Shown one piece after another: positions 1 to 11,240 of a stretch of DNA of 64,000 bases. Every line of letters begins with the position of its first letter. Within the stretch, counting starts at the first letter, position 1. A program made the position numbers and the translations under genes. Source of the stretch: Cyanophora paradoxa (taxonomy: Eukaryota; Glaucocystophyceae; Cyanophorales; Cyanophoraceae). The stretch spans positions 62,001-126,000 of the forward strand of contig QPMI01000582.1 of the NCBI GenBank assembly GCA_004431415.1, written 5' to 3'. The notes under the pieces were generated by a model. The model was not told the DNA's origin, did no database searches, and was given only the letters and a program-made list of their open reading frames with translations.

Positions 1-593
1 AGGTATGAAGTGTAGCACGCACAGTTCGACTGCCAATTGTGAATTGTGAACCGACATGTGGCCAGTTACGTTGGATAATAAGTGATGCACCGGGGGCTGT
101 GACAGCGGGCTGGCCAGGTGGATATTCTTTACGAGGTGCTAGGAGTTCGGACGGTAATTGCCACGGAATAGACGATTGCAATGCTGAAGTTGTTGTCACC
201 GTCGGTTTACACATGTGCACATGTACGTCGACGACTGTGAACGTCGTTATTGACGTTCGTTGAAGGTGCCAGACTGCCGCAAAAGGCGCCCCATGGACGG
301 CTGCAAGCGCCATTACAGTTGCACCTCCTGCTAGTCCGGTTACCGTTGCACAGTGCGAGTAACGCAAATGAGACGGTATGTTGAGGAGTTCGAGAGTCTG
401 CGTTATCGTGCCGGCTGATATTACAGATGGAAGCACGTGACGGAGTTTCTGCAGCGAAATCGCTGTTGACGCGCCTGATTTTCTGTGAGTGATGCGTATG
501 CAATGACAATTATAGGCAGGCAAGACGAAACTGACCTTCATGTGATGGTGACGCTTTAAGTATACGATGAAAGCAGAGCACGTCGGACGCAAT
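1..593 (-). CDS. Hydrophobic ORF, C-terminus cut by window start (copy 1)
   Basis: This is the copy-1 counterpart of the 201-codon ORF at complement 11,226-11,831. It reads through the same frame but loses its last codons at the window edge. It contains a Gly/Ala/Val-rich hydrophobic segment that could be membrane-embedded. No family is recognised. It may be a further exon of the AT-rich gene just upstream on the minus strand or a separate small gene. Confidence 0.3.
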
Positions 594-1205
594 GTAATAA
601 CCGTTTTTCAGCGGTGCTAGCACGAGAGACTGCGTGAATAATCGTGCCGTTGCAGCTGATTGTCCCATCCAGCCGGTAACGGTTACATTGATGCTGTGCG
701 CGCGTCCCTCATGTGCTGTCACCGCTGCGACACGCGCCCACGCACGATCCAAGCGCAATCGAGCGATACGTTTCTCAATTGCCTGCAAGACATGATGTTT
801 GACTTCCGAAACGAATGAGTTCTATCTGAAAAGGATGACCTGAATTCCGATAGCGTATGCGCTCCGATGGGATCGTTCATCATTGATCCACATGTGGACA
901 CTGGCGTCGCGGTAACACCTATATAATTGATGCGGTTGAGAGAGCAGAAGTTGATAGTACTGCTTCACAAATGCTGATGCTGTGCTATCAATTGATTTAT
1001 GCGTCGCGAGTGCAGATCTGGACAAATGAGAAATGGGGCTTGATTCTGCGCCCTCATGGGCTGTTGGAATTTCGAGTGCAAGCTCGACATTGAGTTCAGG
1101 TCCGCAGAGATCCACTGCAGTGGAGTTCCATTTCCATTCGCGGCACACAACATTGCCGACTATTCCCGGGACGTGGTATCGGCAGGCTGCGTGGAAGGTG
1201 AGCAC

Positions 1206-2450
1206 ATGTCTATGAATCTATGATGACCTGCGTTACGCTTACAGGTTCACGCAAAGCTCGTGACTGTGCCGCCTGGCTTACATGTCGTACTGGCATTGCC
1301 TCTGAGTCACTGGCATGTTCGCGATTGACTGTTTCGAGAATTATCTCAATGACGGGGTGCAAATTTGAAAAATATTTTTGTACCTGCTCTCTTTGCTCTG
1401 CTGCGCTGCACACGGGCAGCATTTGATGTAACAGATGTAGGGGATGCGGGCAGCAACGTTGACTTTGATGGTTGTTCGCGTTCTAAAACCGAGTTAAGAG
1501 TATAGAGTTATGCAATTAACTTACATAATATGTATACCCTTTTCTGTTGCAGGAACCCTCGGAATTGTCATGTCTTCACGCGTAGATCGATTTTCAATGT
1601 CTACATTTTCTCGATCAATGTGAACACGCGGTGGTGATAGAGTGCGTGCACGACGTCTGCGTGCCATCAAATCTGCGTCATGTTCCGATGGTTCTTCTGC
1701 ATTGGGCTCCGGTCTGCGATCATCTCTGACTGGCTCCGTGATGGCCATGGGATGGGCACGGTTCGACACATGCGCTTGTAAATTTTCAGTAATTTGTGCT
1801 CGTGGTTATTTAGAAGGAATTTCAATGCGCACTTGCAGAGGTGGGAATTATGACCATATAGACGAAGAGACAGAGCAACAATATTCCGACTGCAGCCGGT
1901 AATGTCCAGTGAGGTGCTGGGGTCTGGATATGCTCAACATACGGCGCATCCGCAGGGAGGGCAAATGCAAGATTTTTCTGATTCCCTGACAGCGTCAATG
2001 TAATCCATATGCCAGTAATGGATGGAGAAAATAACAGAGCTGCTGTACACCGCACTGGAAATTGTGACAACGACGCAAGATTCGTTATTTACAATCGCGT
2101 TGTTAGACTGCAGATATATGCGTACATATTGACATCCGCGATCGCATTTGTTTAATCCATGTGCAGTATCGTTCATGACGACGGGCGTTTATAATTACGG
2201 CACGCAATTCTGGGAGTAAATACGTCTCAGACAGCGTTTATGAATGTCCGTATTACCGCTTTTATATTCTTACCTCGATAAAGACGGTTTCTTTTTGCGG
2301 ACGTGGACGAATACATGTCGAGTAAAAGTGTCAATGCAAGTCCCAAATCTGCGTCTGTCGCCACGGAAATAGTGCCGGTGTCTGATAAGACAAACGAATC
2401 GGTTTTCTTGAGATGCCATTGGCAGTATCGCTTGAACAGCATGATACCAA
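1206..2450 (-). CDS. Candidate spliced single-pass membrane protein (copy 1)
   Basis: I do not recognise the family. On the minus strand, open segments in different frames are separated by plausible short GT-AG introns: donor GTAAGA to acceptor CCCAG at complement 2,210-2,273 (64 nt), and donor GTAAGT to TTTTAG at complement 1,483-1,524 (42 nt, with a CTTAAC branch-like site). One segment (complement 1,822-2,070) holds a strong transmembrane stretch at about 1,840-1,911, preceded by an ectodomain-like part. The next segment (complement 1,521-1,769) is acidic then strongly basic, with an RRRRAR run, as in a cytoplasmic tail. AT content and codon use differ from the GC-rich genes to the right. 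Exon joins and the start are not certain, and the gene could be decayed. Confidence 0.35.
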
Positions 2451-2893
2451 TTCCTGCACTGACGTCTGTAACGTAATCATGTTCATAAATGCGAGATTAA
2501 ATGCCTGATATAATTGTTGTGCAGGTGATAATGAACGGAGAGTTGCATATAATCGAGACGTGAATTATGGTTGTTATTGCGGTTGCATATACTGGAATTC
2601 CCGATAGTTGTCCGTTTCCATCATCGTGCGGGAATTTGTGGAAGTGAAAATGAGAAGCGATGTATTCTTCGCAGTTCTCTTTTTTTTCAAAGCTATGCCA
2701 ACTGCCTCTGTTGCAAATATGTTATTGTATTCGAGTTCAAGACTGCCAATATCAGTCGCTAAATCCGCGTACCAAGAACTGCAAATATCAGAATAACCAG
2801 TTCGGTACCGTACAGAAATTGTAGAGATGGAGTGCCCATTAAGTTCATGTCTGTGATCGACTGGGTTCAAAAACCGTATTGCGAGTAATGTAT

Positions 2894-3430
2894 GCGGGTT
2901 TATTATAATTATACGGCACTTTCTACCATGCCGTGCAGCATCAATACCCGCGAGGCTCACCTTTTAGCACGTTCAATCCACTCGCGGATGACGACAGGGA
3001 GAGAGGAATTGCTGATGCGGCGCATGAAGTCTCCGATGCGCGTGGTCCGAGCCGCACGACAGCCGCTGCAGCTGCGGCAGTTGCATTTAACGCCCAGCAT
3101 GTGATGCATTTCGAGCCAGGTTGATCGCCTGCTCGCATGCGGCGCGGCGTGGGCGCGCGGAAAGATGTCCGGGTCGGTACAGGAGCGGGTTTATTATAAT
3201 TATACGGCACTTTCTACCATGCCGTGCAGCATCAATACCCGCGAGGCTGACCTTTTAGCACGTTCGATCGACTCGCGGATGACGACAGGGAGAGAGGAAT
3301 TGCTGATGCGGCGCATGAAGTCTCCGATGGGCCTCGTCGGAGCCCCACGACAGCCGCTGCGGCAGTTGGATTTAACGCCCAGCATGTGACGCATTTCGAG
3401 CCAGGTTTATCGCCTGCTGCAGTCGCGGAC
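2894..3430. repeat. Tandem duplication, ~291-bp period (copy 1)
   Basis: Two adjacent copies begin with the same GCGGGTTTATTATAATTA core at 2,894 and 3,185, giving a period of 291 bp. The second copy differs by substitutions and small deletions. Both contain the phrase ACCATGCCGTGCAGCATCAA. ORFs on both strands here follow the repeat and are probably not genes. Confidence 0.85.
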
Positions 3431-4019
3431 GAGGACACGCAGGGGGAGACGGGCGGTGCGGTGCTTGTATCTGCTGTCGGTGGTGTTCGGCGAGGTGGCA
3501 GGCACGGGCCCGCATCTTAAATAGCAGCAATCCTCACCTTCTAGCAGACTCCATGCACGGGCAGAGCGCGACAGTGAGCATGAGACGGGGCAGTGGTGCA
3601 CGTCTGTTGCGGCGCTGGCATGTCGTTCCGGCGTACTTGCTGCGGCGCCACCTGCAGCCACGGATGACGAGAGGCAGCACGGCATGTCGGTGGCGGCGCT
3701 TGCATCTGTTCACAGCGTATACGTAGTTGGGCGACGCGGAGCCTCGGAGACAGCGGGCGTGCAGGGCCAATAGCAGGGCGGGGATGCTAACCTTCTAGCA
3801 GACTCCACGCAATACCGGACGACAATGATATCGCCCGGAACTGCTGTACAATCACGAAGAAGATGCATTTCAAGATGTTTCGCTGGCGTGCACGTTTACG
3901 ACGCCAGCGGACGCGCGCAATCGGCGCATAGAGTCCCGGCTTCTTGATTATACGCATAGGGTTGTGTCCACGAAAAGTTCCACACGTTCGCGTACTGTAA
4001 TTGCAATTCTGCACACGGT
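3431..4019. other. Non-coding stretch of repeat unit
   Basis: Mixed-composition sequence without a convincing gene. Short repeated phrases such as CACCTTCTAGCAGACTCCA and ACCTTCTAGCAGACTCCACG recur near 3,535 and 3,790, suggesting older tandem duplication. The same sequence is present in copy 2 near 14,665-15,255. Confidence 0.5.
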
Positions 4020-4810
4020 ATGGATGTGAACGCGTACATATATATGTATATATGTACGTATACGTACGGATGTCAACGCTTACGTATATGTACGTATACG
4101 TATTCGCGAATACGCGCTGTAGATCTAGCGCTAGCTAGCCGGACTTGACAGTGCCGGGTTCAGATTCGCGCTAGACAGCGTTATAGTCACAGTGTGCGCT
4201 CTATAACTTTTGACCGCGGTCTAGCGCTACCTACTAGGCTAGCCGGACTTGACAGTACCAGGTTCAGATTCGCGCTAGAGAGCGCTATAGTACAGCGCCA
4301 GACTGCGCATGCGCCGCTAGTACGGATTGCACGCGTACACTACGCCGGACTGTATATATGTACTGACTCGAACTGGCACTGTCACAGTAGGCGCTCTATA
4401 ACTACGTATAATGGCTGCCCGGCCGGCTCGCTATAGCTATAGCTCCCTTGCAGGACTACAGCATTGCGGTATAGCTACTATTAGCTAGCCTCTGAGCACT
4501 GCCTAGCACAGCGCGTACACTACGCCGGACTGTATATACGTACTGACTCGAACTGGCAATGTCACAGCTAGTAAGCGCTCTATAACTACGTATACTGGCT
4601 GGCCGGCCGGCTCGCTATAGCTATTGCCGCAGTGCTCTCTTGCAGAACTACAGCATTGGAGATTGCGGTATAGCTATACCTAGCCTCTGAGCACTGGCAG
4701 AGGGGCACAGGCGGCACAGCTAGCTATAGTAGTAGACTGATAGTTGGCCCGGTTGGCAGTGCGGCGGCCTGGTTCACGTTTGTAGCTGCTTCGCACTAGT
4801 ATACGTACTG
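4020..4810. repeat. Palindrome-rich block with nested direct repeats (copy 1)
   Basis: The block opens with alternating TATATGTATATATGTACGTATACGTA-like sequence and carries many short palindromes (CGATCG-, TAGCGCTA- and CTATAGCTATAG-type). Two direct-repeat pairs are visible: CTAGCCGGACTTGACAGT-containing copies near 4,135 and 4,240, and TACACTACGCCGGACTGTAT-containing copies near 4,335 and 4,515 that end with CGGCCGGCTCGCTATAGCTA. No coding potential is seen. Such sequence could form cruciforms and may matter for array maintenance or replication, but that is inference. Confidence 0.75.
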
Positions 4811-5160
4811 TCTCATCAGTCTGTCTGAGCGCTACTACTAGGCTAGGCTATTCTCGGAGCTTGGCCGGCCGGTCCACTCGCGAATCGCGATCGGTGCATT
4901 GGCATAACCAATGGATTGCTCAATGGCGATGTTTCGGTTCTGCTCGATCTTTTTTTCATTCAAGATTTGACGACTCAGTGACAAGATCTTGAAGGCTTCT
5001 GTTAATCGCAAGATCTTCAAGGCTTCTGTTAATCACAACTAAATCCGTCATCGAATCGTCAATGGCGCGAGATCGGTGAGATCTTTTTTAATTCAAGATC
5101 TTGACAGATCTTGCCAATGTGTTCGCGAAATTGTTTTTTGTATTCAGGATCTTGGCAAAT

Positions 5161-5760
5161 CTGAGGAAGGGCGCCGGGCTGCTGAGACGGGATATAAGTA
5201 TAATTATATACTCGAAGATCGACCTGGGGCAGATCTAATTAATAATTATCTGGCAGTGCAGATCTCGAGGGCGCGCCGACAGACGTGCGCCGCGGTGCGC
5301 GTCCGTGAAGGATCGAATTTTCGGGGTCACCTGGATTGTTGCGCCCTGTCGCGTCGTCGGAGGTCTCGATGGAGAACTGAGGAAGGGCGCCGGGCTGCTG
5401 AGACGGGATATAACTATAATTATATACTCGAAGATCGACCTGGGGCAGATCTAATTAACAATTATCTGGCAGTGCAGATGTCGAGGGCGCGCCGAAAGAC
5501 GTGCGCCGCGGTGCGCGTCCGTGAAGGATCGAATTTTCGGGGTCACCTGGATTCTTGCGCCCTGTCGCGTCGTCGGAGGTCTCGATCGAGAACTGAGGAA
5601 GGGCGCCGGGCTGCTGAGACGGGATATAACTATAATTATATACTCGAAGATCGATCTGGGGAAGATCTAATTAATAATTATCTGGCAGTGCAGATCTCGA
5701 GGGCGCGCGGAAAGACGTGCGCGTCCGTGAAGGATCGAATTTTGAGGAGTTTATTTTTAT
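5161..5760. repeat. 216-bp tandem repeat, about 2.8 copies (copy 1)
   Basis: Copies start with CTGAGGAAGGGCGCCGGGCT at 5,161, 5,377 and 5,593, an exact 216-bp period. Because 216 is divisible by three, the plus-strand reading frame stays open for 228 codons and encodes a 72-residue repeat. The protein looks compositionally arbitrary, and I treat this as a satellite rather than a gene. Each copy includes an AT-rich GATATAACTATAATTATATA segment. Confidence 0.88.
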
Positions 5761-5869
5761 AATATTGTTGGGAAGGAGGCCCGGGAGGGGCGAGGTTCTC
5801 GCGGCCAGGCGCATGCACAGAGAATCGCTTAAACAGAATCTCGAATGCATATAGCATCGATGTGCGGGA

Positions 5870-6690
5870 CTGCGGACGCGAGGGCGCGCGGAAAGGTCTG
5901 CAGGTCTGTAGAGGATAGAAGTTTCGGGGTCGGCTGGGTCCTCGCGGCCCGGCGCAGCTATTAAGCGTGCGGAAGGCTTCTTCTACATCTCAAATGCTTA
6001 TGCTATTGTTCCGCGCATGCGCCGCGGCGTGGGCGCGCGGAAAGATGTCCGGGCCTGTGCAGGATCGAATGTTTGCGTCGGCTGGGATCTCGTGCTCTTG
6101 CGCGTCTTCAAAGCTTGCGCAAGGCTTTAATAAATTCTGAAATGAATATTGTAGCGATGCGCACGCGTGAGGATGCGAGGGCGCGCGGAAAGATGTTCAG
6201 GTCTGTAGAGGATCGAATTTTCGGGGTGGGCTGGGTCCTCGCGGCCCGGCGCAGCTATAAAGCGTGCGGAAGGCTTCTTCTACATCTCAAATGCTTATGC
6301 TATTGTTCCGCGCATGCGCCGCGGCGTGGGCGCGTGGAAAGATGTCCGGGCCTGTGCAGGATCGAGACTTTGCTATCGGCTGGATTCTCGTGCTCTTCCG
6401 CGTCTTCAAAGCTTGTTGAAGGCTTTAAAAAAAATCTCAAATGAATATAGTAGGGATGCGCACTCGTGAGGATGCGAGGGCGCGCGGAAAGATGTCCAGG
6501 TCCGTCAAGGATCGAATTTTCGGGGTCGGCTGGGTCCTCGCGGCCCGGCGCATCTGCAATGCGTGCGGAAGGCTTCTTCTACATCTCAAATGCTTATGCT
6601 ATTGTTCCGCGCATGCGCGGCGGCGTTGGCGCGCGGAAAGATGTCTGGGGCTGTGCAGGATCGAATTTTTGATGTCCGGTACCTTCCTGC
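5870..6690. repeat. ~298-bp tandem repeat, three copies (copy 1)
   Basis: The phrase TTCTACATCTCAAATGCTTA occurs at 5,981, 6,278 and 6,577, giving periods of 297 and 299 bp. Each copy also carries GGGCGCGCGGAAAGATGT. That motif also appears in the 291-bp repeat near 3,150 and in related form in the 216-bp repeat, so the satellites share a short ancestor. No gene is supported here. Confidence 0.85.
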
Positions 6691-7151
6691 GCTGCTCCGG
6701 GTTCGAAAAGCGGATTTCGGGAGTGCGCAGGCCCTGCTATGTCCATGCGCGCTCGTACGCATCGTTTGTGCGCTTCGCGGGACCGGCCGGAACCGGCCGG
6801 ATCAAATTTTCGGGCGACTCTTCGCACTGGAGCGTCGAGGGCGCCCGAAATCGAGCCTGCGGCGATGCGCTCGCGTTTGCGCGTCATTCTGTATCGTTCT
6901 GGGGCGTCCCTGGCGCGATTTCGTCGCGGGACCGGGCGGGACCGGGTCCCACCTTCTGACTCGGACTGTGTTTGTCGGAGGTTAAGTACCGGAATTGATC
7001 CAGAGGGAAATTCGATGTTCGCGCGACGTCCACGGGGGAGCGGTCGTCTTAGGGGAGCCAGGACGCTAAAAATGGATCTAGAGGGGTCTGTGGGGGTTCG
7101 GGCAGCTGTGTAATGTCCATCAATCGCGTCCGTGTCGAGGCAGAATTAATA

Positions 7152-10100
7152 TCTCGCCAGGATTGCGGTTGCGGATCGGTCGCATGAAGCCGCGCTGGTA
7201 CGAACGTCTTGTCCGCTTGTCCGGAGGGATGCACGGTACGGTGCGGGCGTGAAACGACGAGTGCCAGATGGGGTAGTTGAGCATATGGAAAGCTGCCTCC
7301 GGCCTGCCGAGTTCGCGGTGGGAGAGCGACTTCCGAATCGCTTTCGCCATCGCGCTCCGTAGGGTGCCTCCCTTCTCGGCCGCCTTTGCGAGCGCAGCGT
7401 ATATGCTCTCCAATGCCTGCGGTTCGACCTGCGGGCGCACAATGAGTTTCAGTACGTTCTACGTCTGTCCAGGGACGCGTGAGCACGGCCGTACCTTCAG
7501 TGCGTACTTGAACATGTACGCTCCCATCGCTTCGAAGTCCGCGACGAGATCGAAGAAGAGGTTGGAGTGCGCAATGCGGGACAGCCACTCGTTGAACAGC
7601 GCCACAAACAAGTCTTCTACTGTGCGTCGCATCGGCACCAGTAGCCTGTCGCCCCGTTGCGCGTTCTTGAGTTCTGGCGTCGACCTGTGCGTTTGTATTC
7701 GTCAGGAATCGTTCCGGGGGCACGTCATCGCAGAACTTGAGCACGCACATGAGTCTCGCGTATCGGGACGCGCGCCCTGGCAGTCCGAAGCGGCACCACT
7801 TCCTCGCCCTCCACCAGGCGTTGTTCAGCTTCTTGACGAGGTCGGCAAGTTCCTGGGCGTCCTTGTCGGAAGCACCGTGGATGGGCTGGCATCCTTCGAG
7901 CAACGGGTTCGTGTACTCCTGAGTCGGCTTGAACTGCGCTGCAGCGGCGAAGAGCTCTTCGTGACGCTTGCGCGTGGAAGATGAATAGTGCTGTGCCTGC
8001 TTGGCCTTCGTCATGCGGCACGTGCCGCTGTGTCGGTGAATGTTGAACGTGAGGATGACCTTCCGGAGAAACGCGGTCGCCCAATCATGACGAAGGGCAT
8101 CGGGCACGTGAAGGTTGTCCTCGACGGCTGGGTCGTCGGGCTTCGGAGGTCGAGGATCTCCGCCTTGACGATGCTGTCAAAGAATTCGAGGTACTCTTTC
8201 ATGTGCTGCTTCTCGCACGTGTCGTACATAGGCATGCCTTCGCACCAGCCGATGAGGTGCCCATGCAACGTCCGCCGCTGCTGCTCGCCGTGACGGATGA
8301 AATGACCTGTCATCTTGTAACCGCCGAACATCGCCCTCGCGCCTTCGGAGTACATCAGCTTGATCAACGCGTTCCAGCGCCGCTGATAGTGACGGACAAC
8401 GATTCCGGACTCCGAGTTCAGGATCGTGTCCTTCTCGTTTGCGCTTAGCGCATCGATTGCGGCCTGGTTGTGGAACCTCTCGCGGTCGATGGCTCTGTAC
8501 AGACTCGCGTCACCGTGATCGTTGAAGCTCATAGTGTACCATATCTGCGGCGGCCGTACGTCTGTGCGGCAGCAATGAGCTGGCCGTGACCGGTCTCGAG
8601 ATGCTGGTGCGATCCCGGCACCTGGAGATGGGCGCGTTACGCAATAATGTGCAAATTGTTGTCAAGGGTGTGCTGCGGACTCACCGCATTCAGCGTCGCG
8701 CGGACGAGGTGGCGCTTAACAAAGTCTACGGTAACGCTGGGGTCATCGACGGCGGTGGTGAGGTGGTCCATGACGTGCGCGGCCGTCACCGGGTGACCGG
8801 CCGCCTCCAACTTGTCGAGCTCGAGACTCTGAATTGCACAGTTGCTCTTCTGGTAAGCCTTGAGGTTGAGATAATCCGTCGCCTGGACGAAGAAGAATCC
8901 GATGTCGGCGACAAGGGCGCGTGCCTTGTCGGACAGCAGGAACCACTTGTTGTACTTGCTGATCGACAGCGGTACTTTGCGTTGATCGAGAGGGTCTGCA
9001 GGGTCGCCTATCCGTCCGTGCCGGCCTGTGTTCAGAAAGGGTCAATGTCGGTCTGCACGAAATCACAAATCGACGGCGGTGCCGGTGCACTGTGCTCACC
9101 GTCTGGAAACGCAAATGGAAATGGGCTGTGCAGTACTCTGCACCCTTGCTGAAATTTAAGTGGACGCGATCGAGGATTGGCAACGTGCGAGTACGTTCGG
9201 CAACATCTTCGCCGAACGCCGTGGCAACGTCGATGAGCCTGTGGTGATACTCGGACTGCACGACTGCGGGCGTCGCCGGCTGTTGAGGCATGTCGAATCC
9301 GGTGGGGTCGCTGTACACTGCGGCCTCTGTATCGACGTCGTGCGCCGTAGCACGTGCAAGCTGCACGAACTCGTCCACGTCCTTGTTGTTGATCTGCGCG
9401 AGCTTGTCGAGGTCGACGAGATCGGAGGGGCGCGTCTGGGCGCGTCCTCGGCTTCGTCCTCGGATCCGGTGTCGCGTGTCGACCTTGCTGTTGACGCGTC
9501 ACGTGTCGGCCGAGCTTCAAGGACGACTCCATGAATTGCTTCAACACGGGATCTCCTACGTCGGTCAACAGGCGACGGGCTCCGGAACTGGCGATTTCGT
9601 ATCCAACGTCGTCGTGCACTTCGGGTTCTTCCGAAACTTCCGCCTCCTCGTCGCTGATTGCTGGCTCGGTTCCCGTCGCCGCGTGCGGTACCGCTGTCAG
9701 GTCCACCGACTCGCCGGTTCCGGGTACGTGGGGCTGGCGTCCGCGCTTGCGGGCGACTCGCGGCGGTGCGGGGGTGCGGTCGCGCAGCTCTTCCTCCGCA
9801 AGTTCTTGCTTCCACGTCGTCTCTTTGGCAGTGACCTCGTCCCAGTAGGCGTCGTCGAGCTTGTCGAATCCGCATTTCTGGTACCACTTGTTGCCGGCCG
9901 CGACGAGCAGCTTCATGACGCTTCTCACCTTGGAAGTGCTGAACTCCCAGTAGTTCGTGAACCTGCGGTCGTGCCCGGGCGCCGTCGGTTTCTCCATGTT
10001 CACGTACATCATCGCGTCTCGCGGCGCGAGGGCTTCATCGATTCGACGAGCTCGGCGGGCTGCGAGTAAACCATGGTGACCTTCGGGTGCGCGGCCTGCT

Positions 10101-10990
10101 GCCGACCGATGCGCGTGGTTGCGATGTTCACGAACGACACGGCCGGACTGCATACGACAGCCTCTGGAAACGTGAGGCCTGCTGCCTCCCTGGCGAGGTC
10201 TTCCGACGGCGGTGTCGGGTGGATGCCGTTCTGTGCGGGATGGTCAATGACCATACTGGAGACCGGTAGAGACACACTCGGACCTCTTTTGAAAGCCCGC
10301 AGATATCGACACCTTGCTCTGCGCGGTGTCTGTGGCACATTGCGCAGAGCAACGGTTTCCGCGGTTTTGACGTTCCGGTTTCCAGCTTGTGCATGTAATC
10401 CTCCGTCTCCTGAATGCGCCGTATCGCGGCGTCGTCGATCCCGTGGGGCTTCAATATGTTGAGGTGCGTCTCGGGGTGGAGATCGTCGATGTAGTCCCGG
10501 ACGCCGCAGCAATCACACGGCACCATCGGCTGGTACAGAGCTGCGGACAGCATTACTGGCGAAATGCACATAACCGAACTGAAATTCACATACTGTACAG
10601 CATGTCGATGATAGCGTCCTTGAGCGCCTCAAGAAACTGCGGAAATTTACTCCGCTTTTTTGCGATTGCGTCAATTACGTCGTGCAGTAGCTCATTCGGG
10701 TGCTCGTAGTCGCTGATCCACGTGTTTACGCATTTCAGTTTGAACGCGAGAGAGCGTTCATTTTTGGCCGAACGGATAGCTGCACGTCTGTCGCGACCCG
10801 CATCACTGTGTAATGGTTTGGTATTCTTCTCGTCCTGGTATCGCCGCGCACGACGATCATGTTCTTGTGACCGTTGGCCGTGTGTATGCTTTGCACGTGC
10901 CTCTGCATCTGCGTCTGCATGTCCTGTCTGTTCAAGTGGACGCCGAGATGCAGACGGTCTTGCAGGTAAATGTTCGCGTCGTACAGCGGT
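7152..10990 (-). CDS. Helitron-type rolling-circle Rep (HUH-Y2), truncated before the helicase
   Basis: This is a Helitron-like replication initiator of the kind that nicks and joins DNA during rolling-circle transposition. Read on the minus strand, an Arg/Glu-rich N-terminal region (about 10,990-10,594) leads to a Cys-pair region (CDCC, LCAMC, about 10,520-10,380). Next come an FPFAFPDG segment, a GS...LIAAAQTYG segment, WYTMSF and the HUH motif LHGHL (near 8,257-8,265). These are followed by HRHSGTC...CRFGLP, the paired-tyrosine segment YMFKYALK near 7,500, and an RPEAAFHMLNYP segment. Introns that restore frame lie at complement 10,541-10,593, 9,026-9,100, 8,622-8,684 and 7,429-7,494. One-base frame changes remain near 8,545 and 8,150, so the gene is decayed or carries read errors. 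It stops at the array junction (7,151/7,152), and the Pif1-type helicase expected in Helitrons is absent. Confidence 0.82.
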
Positions 10991-11240
10991 GTGCTCGTAA
11001 CAATTACACGGATCAGTATCTGCTATAGGTCGCAGGTCCGTTTCTCCATGGAGAAATGTAGGTCGAGGAGGAATAAAAACCGGTATGGTGCCGAGCCATT
11101 CGTGATCGGCAGGAAGAGGACGTGCCGGACGTCCAGCAGGACACCTTGAATTGTGCCTGGAGCGAAGCGGGTACTATCTGTGAAATTCTCGTCGAGAGGA
11201 AGCGCTTCACGTCCAGATGCATGTACTATGCACATGGACA
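10991..11240. other. Link between Rep gene and AT-rich gene
   Basis: Minus-strand ORFs are present (for example complement 11,023-11,262, 79 codons), but none has a recognisable domain. The ORF at complement 11,226-11,831 ends inside this stretch, so coding sequence crosses the alignment point 11,240/11,241. That supports this junction being natural and the 7,151/7,152 junction being the rearranged one. Confidence 0.4.

Larger units (their letters stand above)
1..7151. repeat. Partial unit of 11.2-kb tandem array (copy 1)
   Basis: This stretch matches 11,241-18,386 almost base for base. Nearly all differences I noticed are one-base changes in homopolymer length, for example the G run near 102, the G run near 1,917 and the T run near 2,690, plus a rare substitution near 5,371. 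The match stops at 7,151, where this copy continues into Helitron Rep sequence and the other copy continues into unique flank. It therefore represents the end of the preceding array unit. The true left limit lies outside the window. Confidence 0.93.

Noticed and set aside
5076-5762. 228-codon plus-strand ORF with 72-residue repeats as a repeat protein gene
   Set aside because: The open frame follows directly from the 216-bp satellite period. The protein lacks sensible composition, and the neighbouring satellites are non-coding.
7140-7165. Canonical Helitron 3' end (hairpin plus CTRR) at the array junction
   Set aside because: On the minus strand a CTGG occurs near the junction but is not followed by T, and no hairpin precedes it at the right distance. 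The junction cuts the Rep reading frame instead.
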